Source of the DNA: Heterobasidion occidentale
Taxonomy: Eukaryota; Basidiomycota; Agaricomycetes; Russulales; Bondarzewiaceae
DNA length: 64,000 bases
Direction of reading: 5' to 3'
Assembly: GCA_039111635.1 (NCBI GenBank)
Contig: JBCAQO010000012.1
Span: 310,001-374,000, forward strand
Position 1 is the stretch's first letter; each line of letters opens with the position of its first letter. This document shows positions 11,296-23,206 of this stretch, in pieces. Made by a program: the position numbers and the translations under genes. The notes under the pieces were generated by a model, which was given only the letters and a program-made list of their open reading frames with translations, was not told the DNA's origin and searched no databases.

Positions 11296-13724
11296 GTCTG
11301 TTTCTTCTTTACGTTGAATAGATAGAGGAAGAAGAAGTGAGATCCAGAGGATGTCGAGGATGGAGATGGAGGGTGCGGAAGAGATAACGAGGGGGACGGC
11401 GTGCACGTTGAACGTTGAAGGCTACATTGCGCTTTTGTAGGGTTTCGCACACCGACGTCACAGGCCCAAACGTATTGTCGACACCTTTCACTCGTTACGG
11501 CGTTCCATTTTCACCCGACCGAGCGCATTTGGATATATTCAATAGGCATTGTGAGCGGAAGTGGATGTTAGTGTCAGTACCGGAAGGGATGCGAGAGCGT
11601 GGATGAAATAGGAAGGTGTCGAGCCTAATTTGGATGCGAGCAACTTCAATTGGCGCACCGACACAGTCTTTGCTTTCAGGCCCACACGGGAGACGGCGCA
11701 AGTCTCAGAAATTAACGAGTGCGCAACTGAGCTATCAAGGTCACGAAAAGGAGCCCCTTAGGTCCGCGCATGTGAAAAATGACGCTGCAAGCGCTTTGAA
11801 GACATGGCGACGGTGGGAAAGAATGGCAGGACTTTTGAAAGGCCGATCGTACAATGCCCGATTCAAGTCTCGCATCCAACAAGTCCAGAGCGTCCCAGTT
11901 TGCACTTTTGACGGACCAAAGCGGCCGGATAGATGCACCCATCCCTGGCGAAAACGTTATAGTCACTGAGGATTCGTCTGGGTTCGAGTTACCTGTGATC
12001 ACCTAGATTTTGATTGAAGTACTGGATTAGGATCGCTGGATTAGGATAGCTGGATTAGGATCGCTGGATTAGGATTGCTTAAAGTGTTATGAAGTGAAGG
12101 CGGATGGCACAAAATTAAGACATACATTGTTGTCAAAGATCCAGACAATGGCCGCTGACTTCCAAGTACCGTTGAAGCCAAGGAGATGATCTCTGAACTC
12201 TCCTCGTCTGGCTAGTCTCCGTGGCTGACCTTATACAGAAGACAGTCGTTCTGTGTATAAGCGTCTGGCTACTAATGTTCACCGATCATGCATTTTCGGA
12301 CCGAGACGCTTGATAGAATTGCGAGACAATTTGGCGTCCAATCAGCTAAGGTGCCACAGTTTGAATCCAGCCGTGTCAATGGTCCATAATTTGGCGGATA
12401 AAGATCGTTCTATTGGGTGTGAGAAGCTATGAAATGTTGGTGTGGGGTTATACGAGTGGGTAGTGGTGGGTTAGCAAGCGATAAGGAAAAAAGACTTTGT
12501 AGCCAGACCCAACTAGCGGATAACCCTTATCAAACCCGGGGAACAGGAGAGGGGAAAGACGGACGAGCGGTATCGCGGCGGCGAACCGCATGACTCAGAC
12601 AAGGAACGCAGAGAGGGGCGTACACGCACACCGACACACCAACGATGCAGAGAGGAGAATGGCAGAAACGATGCGCACATGGCTACAGACAGCACACCGG
12701 ACGTAGCGCAAACCCAGACACCAGTACGTTAATTACTATACTTCCCTATAATTCTCGCTACTGCGACCCATCCTCTATGAGGTCCACACGTGCCCCTCGA
12801 GGGTCATTGCAGCGCACAGCATAGACAGCCGAATACGATTACATTACGCACGCAGATACATACGGTACATGTCTAGACATACGGTACTCCGTAATTAGAC
12901 AATAATACCGACTTAAAAACCCTTATCAATAAGATGGTCAGTTCACGTAGGTCAACTGGAGCGCCAGTACGGTTGCCTGTGGAGAAATTTGAGCATGTTC
13001 AAATAGAGAGGACTAAATATTCGGACATGAGATTGTACACACGGCAAATTCGGAAGTATCTTCGGGTGCTCGGCATCGGCATACTCAAAAAGTAAAAGAT
13101 GAGATGAAAGTCATCGCATTCACAAAAGAGGCTTCAGCATTCTGCCTCGATGCCCCTCGGTATAAGTTTCCCTCAGCCTAGTCTACAAATCGACTCGGCG
13201 AAGAGGAGGCACTCCGAACACCATGGCTCTAAGATGCCATGATCTCGAGGAAGCCATTCGGAGCGAGCGTGGGGTCTACCCCAATCACCGAGCGATCAAG
13301 TCCGACAAGAACTCAGATACGGACTTGCGAAGCCCTGCCACGATGTGACGGTACCAGCAGGCAGGTTGCACATTGTCTGTCAATCAGTGAAAGATGTGAT
13401 AATAATGTTCGAGCCGAGAAAAATGGACGACTCGAGGATAAAAAATCGTTGAAATTTACTGCGATTTTTGCAGGATGCGAAGGAGGACGAGGAGGAGATC
13501 TTTACACAAAAGCGAAGGAGGAAAAGGTCGTCGAAAGCGACAGAAAGGGTTGGAAGGAGGTGAGTCAGCGTGGGGTCCGGCGGAAGCGGCTTATGTCAGC
13601 GGCCATCTTTGGGTGGGACACGCATTCTGAGGCTACGGTCTGCCCATCATCTCGCACAACCACAAGCATCTCCTCCCTCCTTCAGCAACAACTTGAGCGC
13701 ATTGTCACCATCGTCTGCTACGAC
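11296..13724. other. Long intergenic region with minisatellite; upstream region of bZIP gene
   Basis: About 2.4 kb between the divergent GST and bZIP genes, with no open frame that looks like protein. It contains a 14-bp minisatellite (listed separately). The last 500 bases carry an open frame (13239 onward) continuous with the bZIP start. I treat it as 5' leader because its composition is not protein-like. A GTGAGT at 13560 could be the donor of a leader intron. Confidence 0.4.
12022..12077. repeat. 14-bp tandem repeat, four copies
   Basis: Four head-to-tail units of CTGGATTAGGATNG, each exactly 14 bp, differing only at position 13 (C, A, C, T). It sits in the long GST-bZIP intergenic region. 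Confidence 0.95.
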
Positions 13725-15812
13725 ATGCTCGTAGATAATCCCCTCCAACCATCTCCCTTCGTCGTCAATCCGAACGACTTCTCCGAGTTTTTCAACTTGG
13801 ACCTCCTTGTCGGTGGCTCTTCGTCCCAGCAACAGGGCCAAGGGTCGTCCTCCTCTCGTGCATCGTCTAACTCCCCAGCCCCCTCCTTCTCCGCCCTTCC
13901 CTCGCCCCCCGCCCCTTTCCTTCCAACAATCGTTGACTCGCAAGCGACCGATTTCTTCAACTTTTACCTCGACGATGAGTACACAAAAGTAGATCCACTC
14001 GCACCGCCTCCTCCCATCACCGGCGCTCCCTACGACTTCTTCGGCGCCTTTTCGGGCCTGTCGTCCTCGGGCTCGCAAGATGAGAGCAGCCCCGAGTCTG
14101 GAACCACCAGTACAGGCCAGTCCCCTCCCCTCGCTATTGATCCACAGCTTGTCGGCACCCCATCAAAGCCCATGAGCGATATCGACGAAGAAGAGGAAGG
14201 GGAGGGGGGCGACGAGGGTGATGAAGAACACGACGATCTCTTCGCCGCCATCGCCCCAGTGAAGGTCGGCGGCAAGGGCAAAGGTCGCAAGGGCACCGTT
14301 CAGTCAGGCGGCGTCCAGAAGAAGCCCATAGTCAGTGCGGTCGTCAAAGACGGCGACAACAAAGACGAGCCAGACGACTGGCGGCCCTCGCCCGAAGAGT
14401 ACAAGAAGATGTCCTCCAAAGAAAAGCGGCAGCTGCGCAACAAGATTAGCGCGCGCAACTTCCGCGTCCGGCGCAAGGGTGAATCCGCTTATATTCTCTT
14501 CTTCTCTCCTTGCTACGTTTTCTGACCGCCATTACAGAGTACATCACGACGCTTGAAGGCGATATTGCAGAGCGCGATCGCCTGATCGATGCCATTCGTA
14601 CTGAGCTTGGGTCGACAAAGTCGGAGAACAGCGCGTTGCGGCAGGAAATCTCCGCACTCAAGAAGGCGCTCCTCACGGGGCGTGCCGAATCGCCCGTTCT
14701 TCCTCCACCTGGGCCCATCCCTCCCCCCGTCCGCGCCAGCACCACCTCGTCGCCGCTTGTCACGCCCAACATGCACAAAGATCTGCCATCGTCGCCGCGC
14801 CTCGCATCCACCAAGTCGTTTTGGGGTGGGAGTGCGACGTTCGGCGGGATCACGCCCGTGCACACGACCCTCATTCCCGAGTCGTTTGCGCAACCGCTTG
14901 CGAACGTCAAGCCTGTGGGCAGCGATCGCTCTATCCCGGCCCCGCTCCAGGAAAATATCAACCCGAGTCTCAACGTCAACAAGGTCGGACTCGCCGCCGC
15001 GGCGTTCGGTCCGGTCAAGGGCGGCAAGCCTGGCGCGTTTGACGCGTTTGCTGAGAACAACCCGTTCACGATGAAGATGCTCGATGCGTACGTTAATTTC
15101 CTCGTCTTGAAAGTTACAACGTCGTTCTAGTTCTCAATGTTGTGCTTTTTGCAGCTATCGTATGCAGCTCTGGACACGCATGGCCACGGCACAGCATCAG
15201 CAGCAACAGCAACAACAGGCTTTGTCTGCCCAGCCCCCTCACGCGCCCATCACTGGTCTTGCTTCGAACCTCCGCCCACATTATTTCTCTGCCGTCAAGC
15301 CATCCAGCACACCGCTCTCCAACCACACAAACCTCTCCGCCGTGCTCTCTGGCAAACACACGTCCTCCTCTTCCTCTCTCGCGTATCCGTCACCGCCGCC
15401 GTCGCCGAAGCTCGGCGCGACAGCACCCCGAGACGTGCCGAACCCGCAACACGCGCTCATCGCAGCGATGGCGTCGCAGACGCTGTTCCAGAAGTTGGGG
15501 TCCGCGTTCTGGGAGGCGTTCTCCGGCTCGACGCATCCGTCGACGTCCTCGCCGGGGGCATCGGGGTCGAGGCAGCAGGCGTGGGACGCGGAGAAGGTGC
15601 GGAGGGTGCTGGAGGGCAAGGCGATCGTGAAGGTCGTGGACATCGAAGATTTGCCGACGCCAGCGAGCGCGCCGGCCATGTCGCGCGCACAGGTGCAGAC
15701 GGCGCCTGTGCAGGCGCCGATGGCAGCGACAGCGAAAGATCGGTGTTCGTGTGTTTCTGTCACAGATATTTTGGAGGAGAGTATGCGGGCGTTGAGTTTA
15801 GGGAAGAAATAA
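13725..15812 (+). CDS. bZIP transcription factor
   Basis: A nuclear DNA-binding protein. The N-terminal 240 residues are Ser/Pro-rich and acidic (a run of Asp/Glu near residue 150), suggesting an activation region. The basic region is L-R-N-K-I-S-A-R-N-F-R-V-R-R-K, matching the bZIP N-x7-R signature, and is followed by a leucine zipper with L, I/L, L heptads (I-T-T-L-E-G-D-I ... L-R-Q-E-I-S-A-L-K-K-A-L-L). The C-terminal half is Pro/Ser-rich with a Gln run. Three exons: 13725-14478, 14538-15087 and 15155-15812. The first intron falls between the basic region and the zipper. The start is the first ATG of the acidic N-terminus; an upstream in-frame extension to 13239 exists but reads like leader. 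The target genes are unknown; this is not a Gcn4-type basic region. Confidence 0.88.
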
Positions 15813-17320
15813 TGTGGAGAAGAAAAACGGAAGCGGGGAGCAGATGGATTTCACAGGGGAGTTGTTGCCGTGTGTTGTTAACCACCGGACTTTCCGTTGC
15901 ATATACAGTATGTACGTCTCCAATTTTGCGCCGTCATTCCTCGTCGTTCGATGTGCCCTCCAACCCTCCTTCCTTTTTTTTTCGTTCCTCGTCATCGCCA
16001 GGCTTGTCAGCCCCTTCCTCTGCGGGCTCGGAGTCTCGCTTACACTCTCGTTGTTTGCCCGCTTGATTTTTTTTTTCTTCTTGATCGCCCCCCCCCCCCC
16101 TGCCCTCCTTGATCTGTCTTGCCTTGCCCTCACACATACCTCGGTCCCGGTGGTTCGTTCGTCTCGTCAAGTCCTTGGTTCCGTCTCATCTGCATCCCGT
16201 AGCATCGTCTTTCGGCGTCGTCGAAAGACGCCCCATCCCACCCCCTCTCATCTGTCGTCGTGGCGTCCTTCCGTTCGAGTCATCCTTGCATTGTTCCGCC
16301 CCCCGCGCCCTCGCGGGCCTTGCGTCGTCTTTCCGCTTCTCATTATTCTATTCGATGGCATTTCGTAATTTGGCATACTTAATCCATCTCGGTTTCCAGC
16401 AGCTGTCCATCGATCGTTCTTCAGTTCATTTCCATTCCATCCCTTCTCCTCGTCCTGCCCTGCCCCAGCTTGATCGCTTTTGTCGTATCTGTTTGTCTGT
16501 TCGTTCGTGGCCTCGTTCTCGGTTTACATATATGCACGCGCTCCGCGGCGAAGATCGGAATAGCCAGTTGTATATCAGGGAGTGCCTCGAGTGCTCGAGT
16601 ACGTATGTACATAAATGTGGAAATCGGATGTTGTGCGATGTCTTCTGTCGAGGGAGCGCCGAAGCTGCCCCATTTTATTATCGTGATCCGAAATCGCTCT
16701 ATCAGCGCTAGCGCTTTTTACACCCTGGGACCATATAGCCAGGTTCGGCGGCACGATAGCTTGTTTTTTTCCCAGAGTATTTGCGTACTTGGGGTGGATG
16801 TAGTCAGAGGCATAACTAGCCAACCTCGCTTCCAGCCTTGAATCCTGACGGGGCGGAAGTGGGGCTTGGTCTGGCCTGGTCTGAGGATGACTCGATACTG
16901 ATGTCAGTGATGTGTGATGGAAGAGCACAGCCCATTGTCCTCTGATCCATCGATCTTTGCTCTCCAAATGGGACAAAGAGCGCGGGGAGGCCCGAGGAAC
17001 TCCCACTTATCGTGATTCCTCCGTCTGCGGAGAAAACTCGTGGCGTGGTGTATATAAGGCTCTCTGATTGTAAGCGCTGGGCCCCTTTGCAAGCTGTCCA
17101 GCTGTCCAGCACGCTGCCAATGGCCACCGTCCATTGCATCTCCATCTCCATCTCCATCGCAGAAGGTCAACAAACGTGAGTAAGCATGCCGGAACAATTG
17201 ATTTTACGTAACCCCGCGACCGCCTTTGTATGCGTCGTGCCGGGAATGTCCATTGCCGCCCAAGTTCGACTAATACTCCTTCCCCTCTCCTTGTCCCCAT
17301 CCCCCCCCTCTCCCTCCACC
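15813..17320. other. Intergenic, 3' flank of bZIP and promoter of Lcb3-type gene
   Basis: About 1.5 kb, pyrimidine-rich on the plus strand with T and C homopolymers near 16065-16100. No supported gene was found. Near the right end are a TATA-like box (17051-17059), a short CATCTC hexamer repeat (about 17137-17158) and a GTGAGTAAG at about 17174 that may start a leader intron. Confidence 0.4.
17051..17059 (+). promoter_or_regulatory. TATA-like box upstream of Lcb3-type phosphatase
   Basis: TATATAAGG lies about 260 bases before the chosen ATG (17321). That distance suits a spliced leader, because a GT donor (GTGAGT) follows at about 17174. Confidence 0.5.
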
Positions 17321-19611
17321 ATGTCTGACGACCCGCGCGCTACCTACCCTGCCTCTCTTCCTCCACCTTCCTACACTCTCAAAAATGGCCTCGCCCAGCT
17401 CGATGTCTCCAAGTTCAACTTTGACGTAGACTCCGACTCGCTCTACTCTCCCTCAGAGAACGGCACATTTCTCGAGGAGCTTGAAGGGGCTGGCGAGGGT
17501 GAGGATGGCCGCGGCGGAATAGCCGCAGGGCGCTTGCCCGAGGAAGTGTATGCCAGTACTCTTCCGTGGTGGAGGAATGCGCTCAGGAGAAATTTGGTCT
17601 CGTGCGTCGAGTGGGAGACCGGCGTCCTCGCGAGCATGCAGGTATGTCTTTTCTTCGACCTCGCGAGGTCTAGGCGCGCAGCTTCTGGTCGCACGGAGGG
17701 ATCATTTGCTCACGGTCTATTTTCTACCGGCGCCCCTAAATCCTGTTTAGGACCGCGTGCGAACCCCATGGCTTGACATGTACTTTGTATACACCTCGAC
17801 GCTCGGGACACACACGTTCTTCATGTGTTTCCTGCCTGCACTGTTTTTCTTCGGGTTTGAAGACCTTGGGCGAGGGTGCGTATTCAGGCCGTCCGCGTGT
17901 AGATACGCCGGTGCTAATTTCAATGTGCCCTGCGCAGGCTTATCTATGCGCTCGCGCTCGGTGGTTATTCCTCGTCTTTCTTGAAGGACCTCGCCTGCTC
18001 TCCGCGCCCCTTCAGCCCACCCGTTTCGCGGCTAAGTACGTTACCTTAGATTTCTCATCTATCTAGCGGCTCGTTTATATAACCCTCGCTCCAGCGATCG
18101 GCTCGCACCACCTCGAGTACGGGTTTCCCTCCACGCACTCCACAAATGGGATCTCCATGGCGCTCTTCTTTCTTGCCCACGCGCACACCCTGCTCGTGTC
18201 CGACCTGATCTCACTCCGCGCGTTTGTCACGTGCGTCGTGTTTTTGGTCTTCTATGTATTCAGCATTGTCGGCGGGCGGCTATATACGGGTATGCACGGC
18301 TTTGTCGACTGCACGGTCGGTTTGATCCTCGGCGCGTCGACATGGGCGCTCCAGTGGGCGGTGATGCCTGTCGTGGAACGCTGGGTCGCGGGGAGCGGCT
18401 GGAGCGGTGAGTTTCCTTTCTTTTGTCCTCTTCTATAGGCAGCTCGTGCGCGTGTGCTTTCTGAGTGTTTTATCTTAATAAAAAGAATGAAGAGTGCTGA
18501 CGTGCTACTGACCGTGCTCAGGCCCTCTTCTCGTAACCGCGCTCTGCCTCTTGCTTGTCAACCAGCACCCGCAGCCGGTCGATGATTGTCCCTGTTTCGA
18601 AGACGCTATTGCCTTCATCTCTGTCATGCTCGGTATCCTTCTCGGCAAATGGTTCTCCGCGCAATATCCTGCGTTCGACCCGTCCACGTTCGCGCCCTCG
18701 TCTTACCCCGCGCTCTCCCTCGCGCATCCTAACACCATCATGGTCTTCGCGAGTATGTCGCTGCTGAAGCTCGCCACTGGCATTCTTGCCATCTTTGCTT
18801 TCCGCCTGCTCGCGAAGCCTGCCCTGCACGCTGCGCTACCGCCGCTGTTCCGTTGGCTCGCGAAGACGGTGCGGCTGCCGAACCGGCGGCACTACACGCC
18901 CGCGACGGAGTACGCGCGCGGCCCGCCGGCCGATCTTCGGCCAATCCCGAGTGTGATGGATCTCACGCTCGAGATCCGCGAGGTCGGCGGCGAGGGGGAG
19001 GGTATGGCGAGCGCGCGGAGGGCGGCGGGGTCTGGGGGCGTGGCAGTGCAAAGAAGGGGGATGGCAGGTAGGAGGGCGGCGGGTTGGGAGGGGAAAGGGG
19101 GTATGGTGTACGAGAAGAACAGCGCAGTTGTGTTCGAGGAGGCGGATGAGGGGGGCGCGGAGGGGCTGGATGATTTCGTGAAGCATTATGATGCGGACGG
19201 TGCGTGGCCGTCTGTTGTCTGTCTCTTCCTTTCTTTTTGATTCCTCTTCTCTCTTCTTACTTCCAATTTCCTTCACTCGTTTGTGCTTCTCATCTTTCGT
19301 TCGTGCTCCCGTCGTCTCTCTTTTCTTTCCTTTTCCTTTCCTTTCCGTCAAATTTCATTCCTCTTCTTGCTTTTCTTCTTGCTTCTTTCTTTCGTCCCTC
19401 TTTTCGTTCTCTTTTTGTTTCCATTATTTTGTTTTCGTTTTTCTGTGAACTCAACCTCTGGTGCTGATGTCGCCACCGTCCCTGTCGGGCGTCCTGCCTT
19501 TTAGTGTTGACGAAGGTGTTCGTCTACGCTGGGATCGCTATCATCTCAATGATCTGCATGCCTACATTCTTCCAGACGATCGGGTGGGGTGTGCGGCCAG
19601 TGTTCGAATGA
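17321..19611 (+). CDS. lcb3: Long-chain base-1-phosphate phosphatase (PAP2 family, Lcb3-like)
   Basis: This enzyme removes phosphate from dihydrosphingosine/phytosphingosine 1-phosphate in the ER membrane. The three PAP2 phosphatase motifs are present: K-D-L-A-C-S-P-R-P, the P-S-T-H-S-T-N block, and G-G-R-L-Y-T-G-M-H-G-F-V-D with its nucleophilic His. The leading D-R-V-R-T-P-W-L-D and several hydrophobic segments agree with Lcb3/Ysr3. Exons begin at 17321 and 17751, and later splice points join R-L to T-I-G-S-H-H and W-S-G to P-L-L. The last exon (19505-19611) encodes a final membrane segment ending V-R-P-V-F-E. The start is chosen at M-S-D-D-P; an in-frame ATG at 17186 sits in a probable leader intron. 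The intron before the last exon is 305 nt, far longer than its neighbours. Confidence 0.92.
19200..19504 (+). other. Long pyrimidine-rich intron in the Lcb3-type gene
   Basis: GT at 19200 and TTTTAG ending at 19504 join G-A-C-G to T-G-T-T-G-A-C-G in frame. The inside is almost unbroken C/T on the plus strand, so it stays open in several frames and yields false Ser/Phe-rich ORFs. Confidence 0.8.
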
Positions 19612-21407
19612 GCGGACCCTCTCCCCGCCCATCACTGCCGCCGCGGCGGTATAGGCACCGACAGGGGCGCACTTCTCTAGGCTTCACTCATAATGACGGC
19701 GACGAAGGATAAACAACCACGACAGTAACTTACAAGCTCAAATAACGATCACGCTCACCGTGCTATACACCGGTTGCCACTACTGCAGCCGCGACCCCAA
19801 CCGCCACGTCACGTTACGCTACGTCCCACCAATGATTTCGCATCATGGTCTCGCGGATCTTTGTAATGGTTTGGCTGACTATTTCTCATCCTCTTTCGGC
19901 TGGCTTCCTTCTTTTTGCCTCGCGGCTCTTTTCTCACATAATAACAACTTTGCTATCCCTGTTTACTTATTGGCGTGTTGGGGATAATGACGTGGCACCT
20001 GTCGTCAGCAGACCCATCCATAGGATTGACGATTGGTGGTATATAAGCAAGCCACCCCTTGCCTAGAGACCACGATTCTCCGGTCGCCCGATACCCCTTC
20101 GCTCTCTCTTCGTCCTCTCATCTATCAGAATCGGATTGTTGCCATTGGTTCGGGTTCACTCTTGATCTTTCTCAGTTGTGGGTGACAACGATGTCTGCCC
20201 TTCGTTGCCTGTGTTATCTATCTATTTATCTATCCTGATTTGATCTCTTTTCTTTGTGTTTGCTCATCGGCGCGAAATGTTCGCGTAGCATGGTCTTCCA
20301 TGCATCTTTCATCTGAGTTGATCATCCGGTTCATATTTCTGTCTTTTTCTTTGTTCTTATTGACTCAATCTACATTCATTGCTAATAGCATGGTACGTGT
20401 GTTTCGTTTCACCCATGATCAAGTTCGGACTAATTCTCGAACGTAGGATTTTCATCACATACATTGTGTACAGCTCGTACAGCTCGTGAGAATAGTATCA
20501 GCCAAAGTGACTCGCCTCGACCAAGTTCCTCAGGGCCAAGGAGCCCTGAGCCTCGATAGACGCCGCAACTTTTCAGAGACCCTCTCGCGCGAATATGCAG
20601 TCCAAGGGATTAGGTATGAATGCATTCAATTTTGCGACATCTACTACATGTCGTATAACTGTCTTGCAGGATATATCGGATCAAGTCGACAGCATACTTG
20701 GTTCAAATAAGTCTTTCGTCATGACCAAGTCGCTTGACGTTAACGTTCTTGGCAAGAACCATGCGCATGAGATGCATTCAATACCTTTTCTTTTTTGCAG
20801 CGGCCAGACTCGTTTGTACTCGCGACAAACTTGAAAGCGATGTTCGGACGATCGGAACTTGCCTATAACATGTGCTCTGCCGGCGGAGAAGACCCTTCGG
20901 CACCGTTTGGGTCACTAACGGTGTCCGGCTTTCACAGCGGTCGATCGAGCCCTATCCCCGTGCCCTCACAGCCCCGCTTCTGAACTGCACTGACTCTGGT
21001 GCGTGTTTCCAGTTTGCCTACGTTGCTCAACATTCAGCTCATCTCTCGTTGCGCTTTGACACAGTCATCCTTCATTCACTCGTTAGCTGTGGAGGCGGGA
21101 GACAAGGGATTGCTTTTCGAGCGCACTGATGAGGCTACACGTAAGGCTTTAGATCTGCCGCCCGGGAATACACTGGGACACACCGGGATCCATGGCTGCA
21201 ACATCGACTATATGAGGCTGAGTATGAAACCCTGTTCTCAAGGGGTACATTATCCCACGCAGATATCGCATCGCTTCTTATACATCACTTTCACAATCGC
21301 CCCCGCCCCGCCCCTCTACATCATCGGGGACTGTGTCTGCAGTCCCCTGTATCCCTCCGTGCAACTGAGCTGCATTTTTGACATCTTACTCTTGAACACA
21401 TCCTACC
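19612..21407 (+). other. Gene-poor stretch with a possible small unrecognised gene
   Basis: A TATA box (20040-20047) is followed by CT-rich sequence typical of fungal transcription starts, then short exon-like pieces. An ATG at 20391 stands directly before a GTACGT donor. An exon from about 20447 reads M-D-F-H-H-I-H..., and a terminal piece ends at 20983 with S-P-I-P-V-P-S-Q-P-R-F before a stop. I could not join them into one consistent frame. A short upstream ORF (20190-20237, 15 codons) also lies here. This could be a small secreted or orphan gene, or noise. Confidence 0.25.
20040..20047 (+). promoter_or_regulatory. TATA-like box with CT-rich start region
   Basis: TATATAAG is followed 40-70 bases later by a CT-rich tract. 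No confident gene follows, so the element is only suggestive. Confidence 0.35.
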
Positions 21408-23206
21408 ATGCCCCCCAAACGATGGACCACAGACGCCGAACTGCAGTGGTTGCGTGACCGAGTTCTCCAAGACTATGCTCTACAAACCAAGCAAATGCTG
21501 CCGGGCTGGAAGAAACAGGTCGTCCTGGACTTCCAGCATGCTTTCCCTCCGGTACAGCGCGTGTTGACGGCAGATGGCGTAGAGATATTGGAGACGCCAG
21601 AAGAGATGAATCAAAGGGTGGGGAGGGTACCCGGGGTGGGTGTCTTCGCTTTTTTGGCCGCTTGTATGTGGAGACTCACTCGATGATGTCAGAGGGTTCG
21701 AAAGTGGATTGACAACCACGCCGATAATGTCATTTCTCCCGATCTTGCATCGACGACACCTTCAGCGACGTCAGCGACGGCATTGGCTTCGAGTGCCCCT
21801 TACCCGAAGCCATCGAAGCGGACCAGAGCCAAGAGTGCCAGGGATCTGAGCTACCAAGACCCGCGTGTCAAAGAATACAGCGCACTGCTGAATGCCTTGA
21901 ACAAGGAAACCCCTCTCAGCAGCCAAGAACGCACCAGATTGATGAATCAGTTTGTGACGGATATGATGAAGACGGATGCCACCAATAAGAAATACACGGA
22001 GATGGCGGTGGGACTCAAGGGCGGATCCCGGAAGCAAAACCCCAGCCTCGCAGACCTAGTCCCTCGACAACCGAACTTCATGTTAGTACACGATTCATCT
22101 CCTCTTCATCGCTGAAGATCGCTGATCATCGGCTACGTAACCTCTTCCCACCAGCTCTCCGGTTGGGTGGATGGCCCAAGCTGATCATCCTGCAGGTTTC
22201 GGCCACGACGGTCACCGAAGGCGGAGGTGCATTGTCTTTATTTGAGTATAATTCCCCAGAGTTGAATCCCGTGTTCAGTTCAGTGGCTACGACGGTGTCG
22301 TCTTTCAGCCCAGTGTCGATTTTTTCATTCAGACCAAATGAATTCGACACTGGCCCATTCAGCGCATTCACCCCGTTGTCCAGCGTCGCAACGCCATATT
22401 CTAACGACACCCATGCAGAGGACGCGGTGGAATCTTCAGAGTTCTTCCCATCTTGCGATTTTCCATTCAATACCAATCAGTTTTCGTCCGGAGAGCCTCC
22501 TGCACCACCCATCGATGACCCCAATACAGCTCCCTCGCCATCGTCCTACAATCAAACTACCCCAGACCCAGCTTTCTCCTTGGCTATAGCTCCTTCTCCT
22601 ACGCTCAATGCACCCGCCCTTCCTCTGATCGAGATATCCACCACGCACCAAGACGCCGCGGAAACAAGGGATGCACCCTCTCCAGTCGAGCTTCCGCCAG
22701 ATTCATCCTATGCTCCGACTGCGCGTGACTGTGATTTCACTCAAGCGCCCACTCCCACCTGGCGTCGTCTGCCATCCCCCCAGTCCTCGCTGGCAGGTGC
22801 CCTTGACTTCGTAGAGAGACCAACACCCGCGGCCCATGCTGGTCACCCTCGTCCGTATGATCCTTACTCAATTGCGCCATCGCATGGCTATATTACCCCT
22901 AACACTCCCGACACCGAAACACACTTTATACCACGATACAACAATCTACACGGCTCTCGTGAGGCTCGGGACGCATACTCGGATCCTTTCAATGCTTCCC
23001 GCATCCACGCGCAGCCCACGACGACCTCATACCCCCAAGAGCCCAGCGCTCTCACTTTCCCACCTAACATGTATCATCCTGCGGACATAGCCCATGACCC
23101 CCTGCCATACTATAGCCAACCTGACTTGATCCCCTTTGGGCCTCCAAATGGTGAATACCTCCCGCCGTACACTCACCTTCACTTTCGTATACTCATAGCC
23201 GCATAG
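21408..23206 (+). CDS. Island family member 1: W-module / W-I-x-N-H protein with disordered tail
   Basis: Unnamed family, function unknown. Exon 1 (21408-21635, 76 codons) holds the Trp-rich N-terminal module: R-W-T-T-D-A-E, then W-L-R-D-R-V, W-K-K-Q-V-V-L-D-F and H-A-F-P. After a 57-nt phase-0 intron, exon 2 (21693-22085) begins R-V-R-K-W-I-D-N-H, followed by a linker and R-A-K-S-A-R-D-L-S-Y-Q-D with a helical segment. The last exon (22196-23206) is a 337-codon Pro/Ser/Thr-rich low-complexity tail, giving 543 residues. The border of the second intron is a best guess (donor 22086); another splice (donor 22082, acceptor 22154) would end the protein early, near 22245. The W-I-D-N-H segment resembles homeodomain helix 3, so DNA binding is an inference only. 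Confidence 0.7.

Noticed and set aside
11960..12000. GGTTCGAGT resembling a tRNA B box
   Set aside because: The flanking bases do not pair into a T-stem and no acceptor stem is present.
17186..17320. Upstream in-frame ATG for the Lcb3-type protein
   Set aside because: The extra 45 residues are unlike the family and the ATG follows directly after a GTGAGT donor, so it is probably within a leader intron.
19188..19504. Ser/Phe/Leu-rich frames that look like membrane proteins
   Set aside because: They are translations of the pyrimidine-rich intron of the Lcb3-type gene; several frames are open for the same compositional reason.
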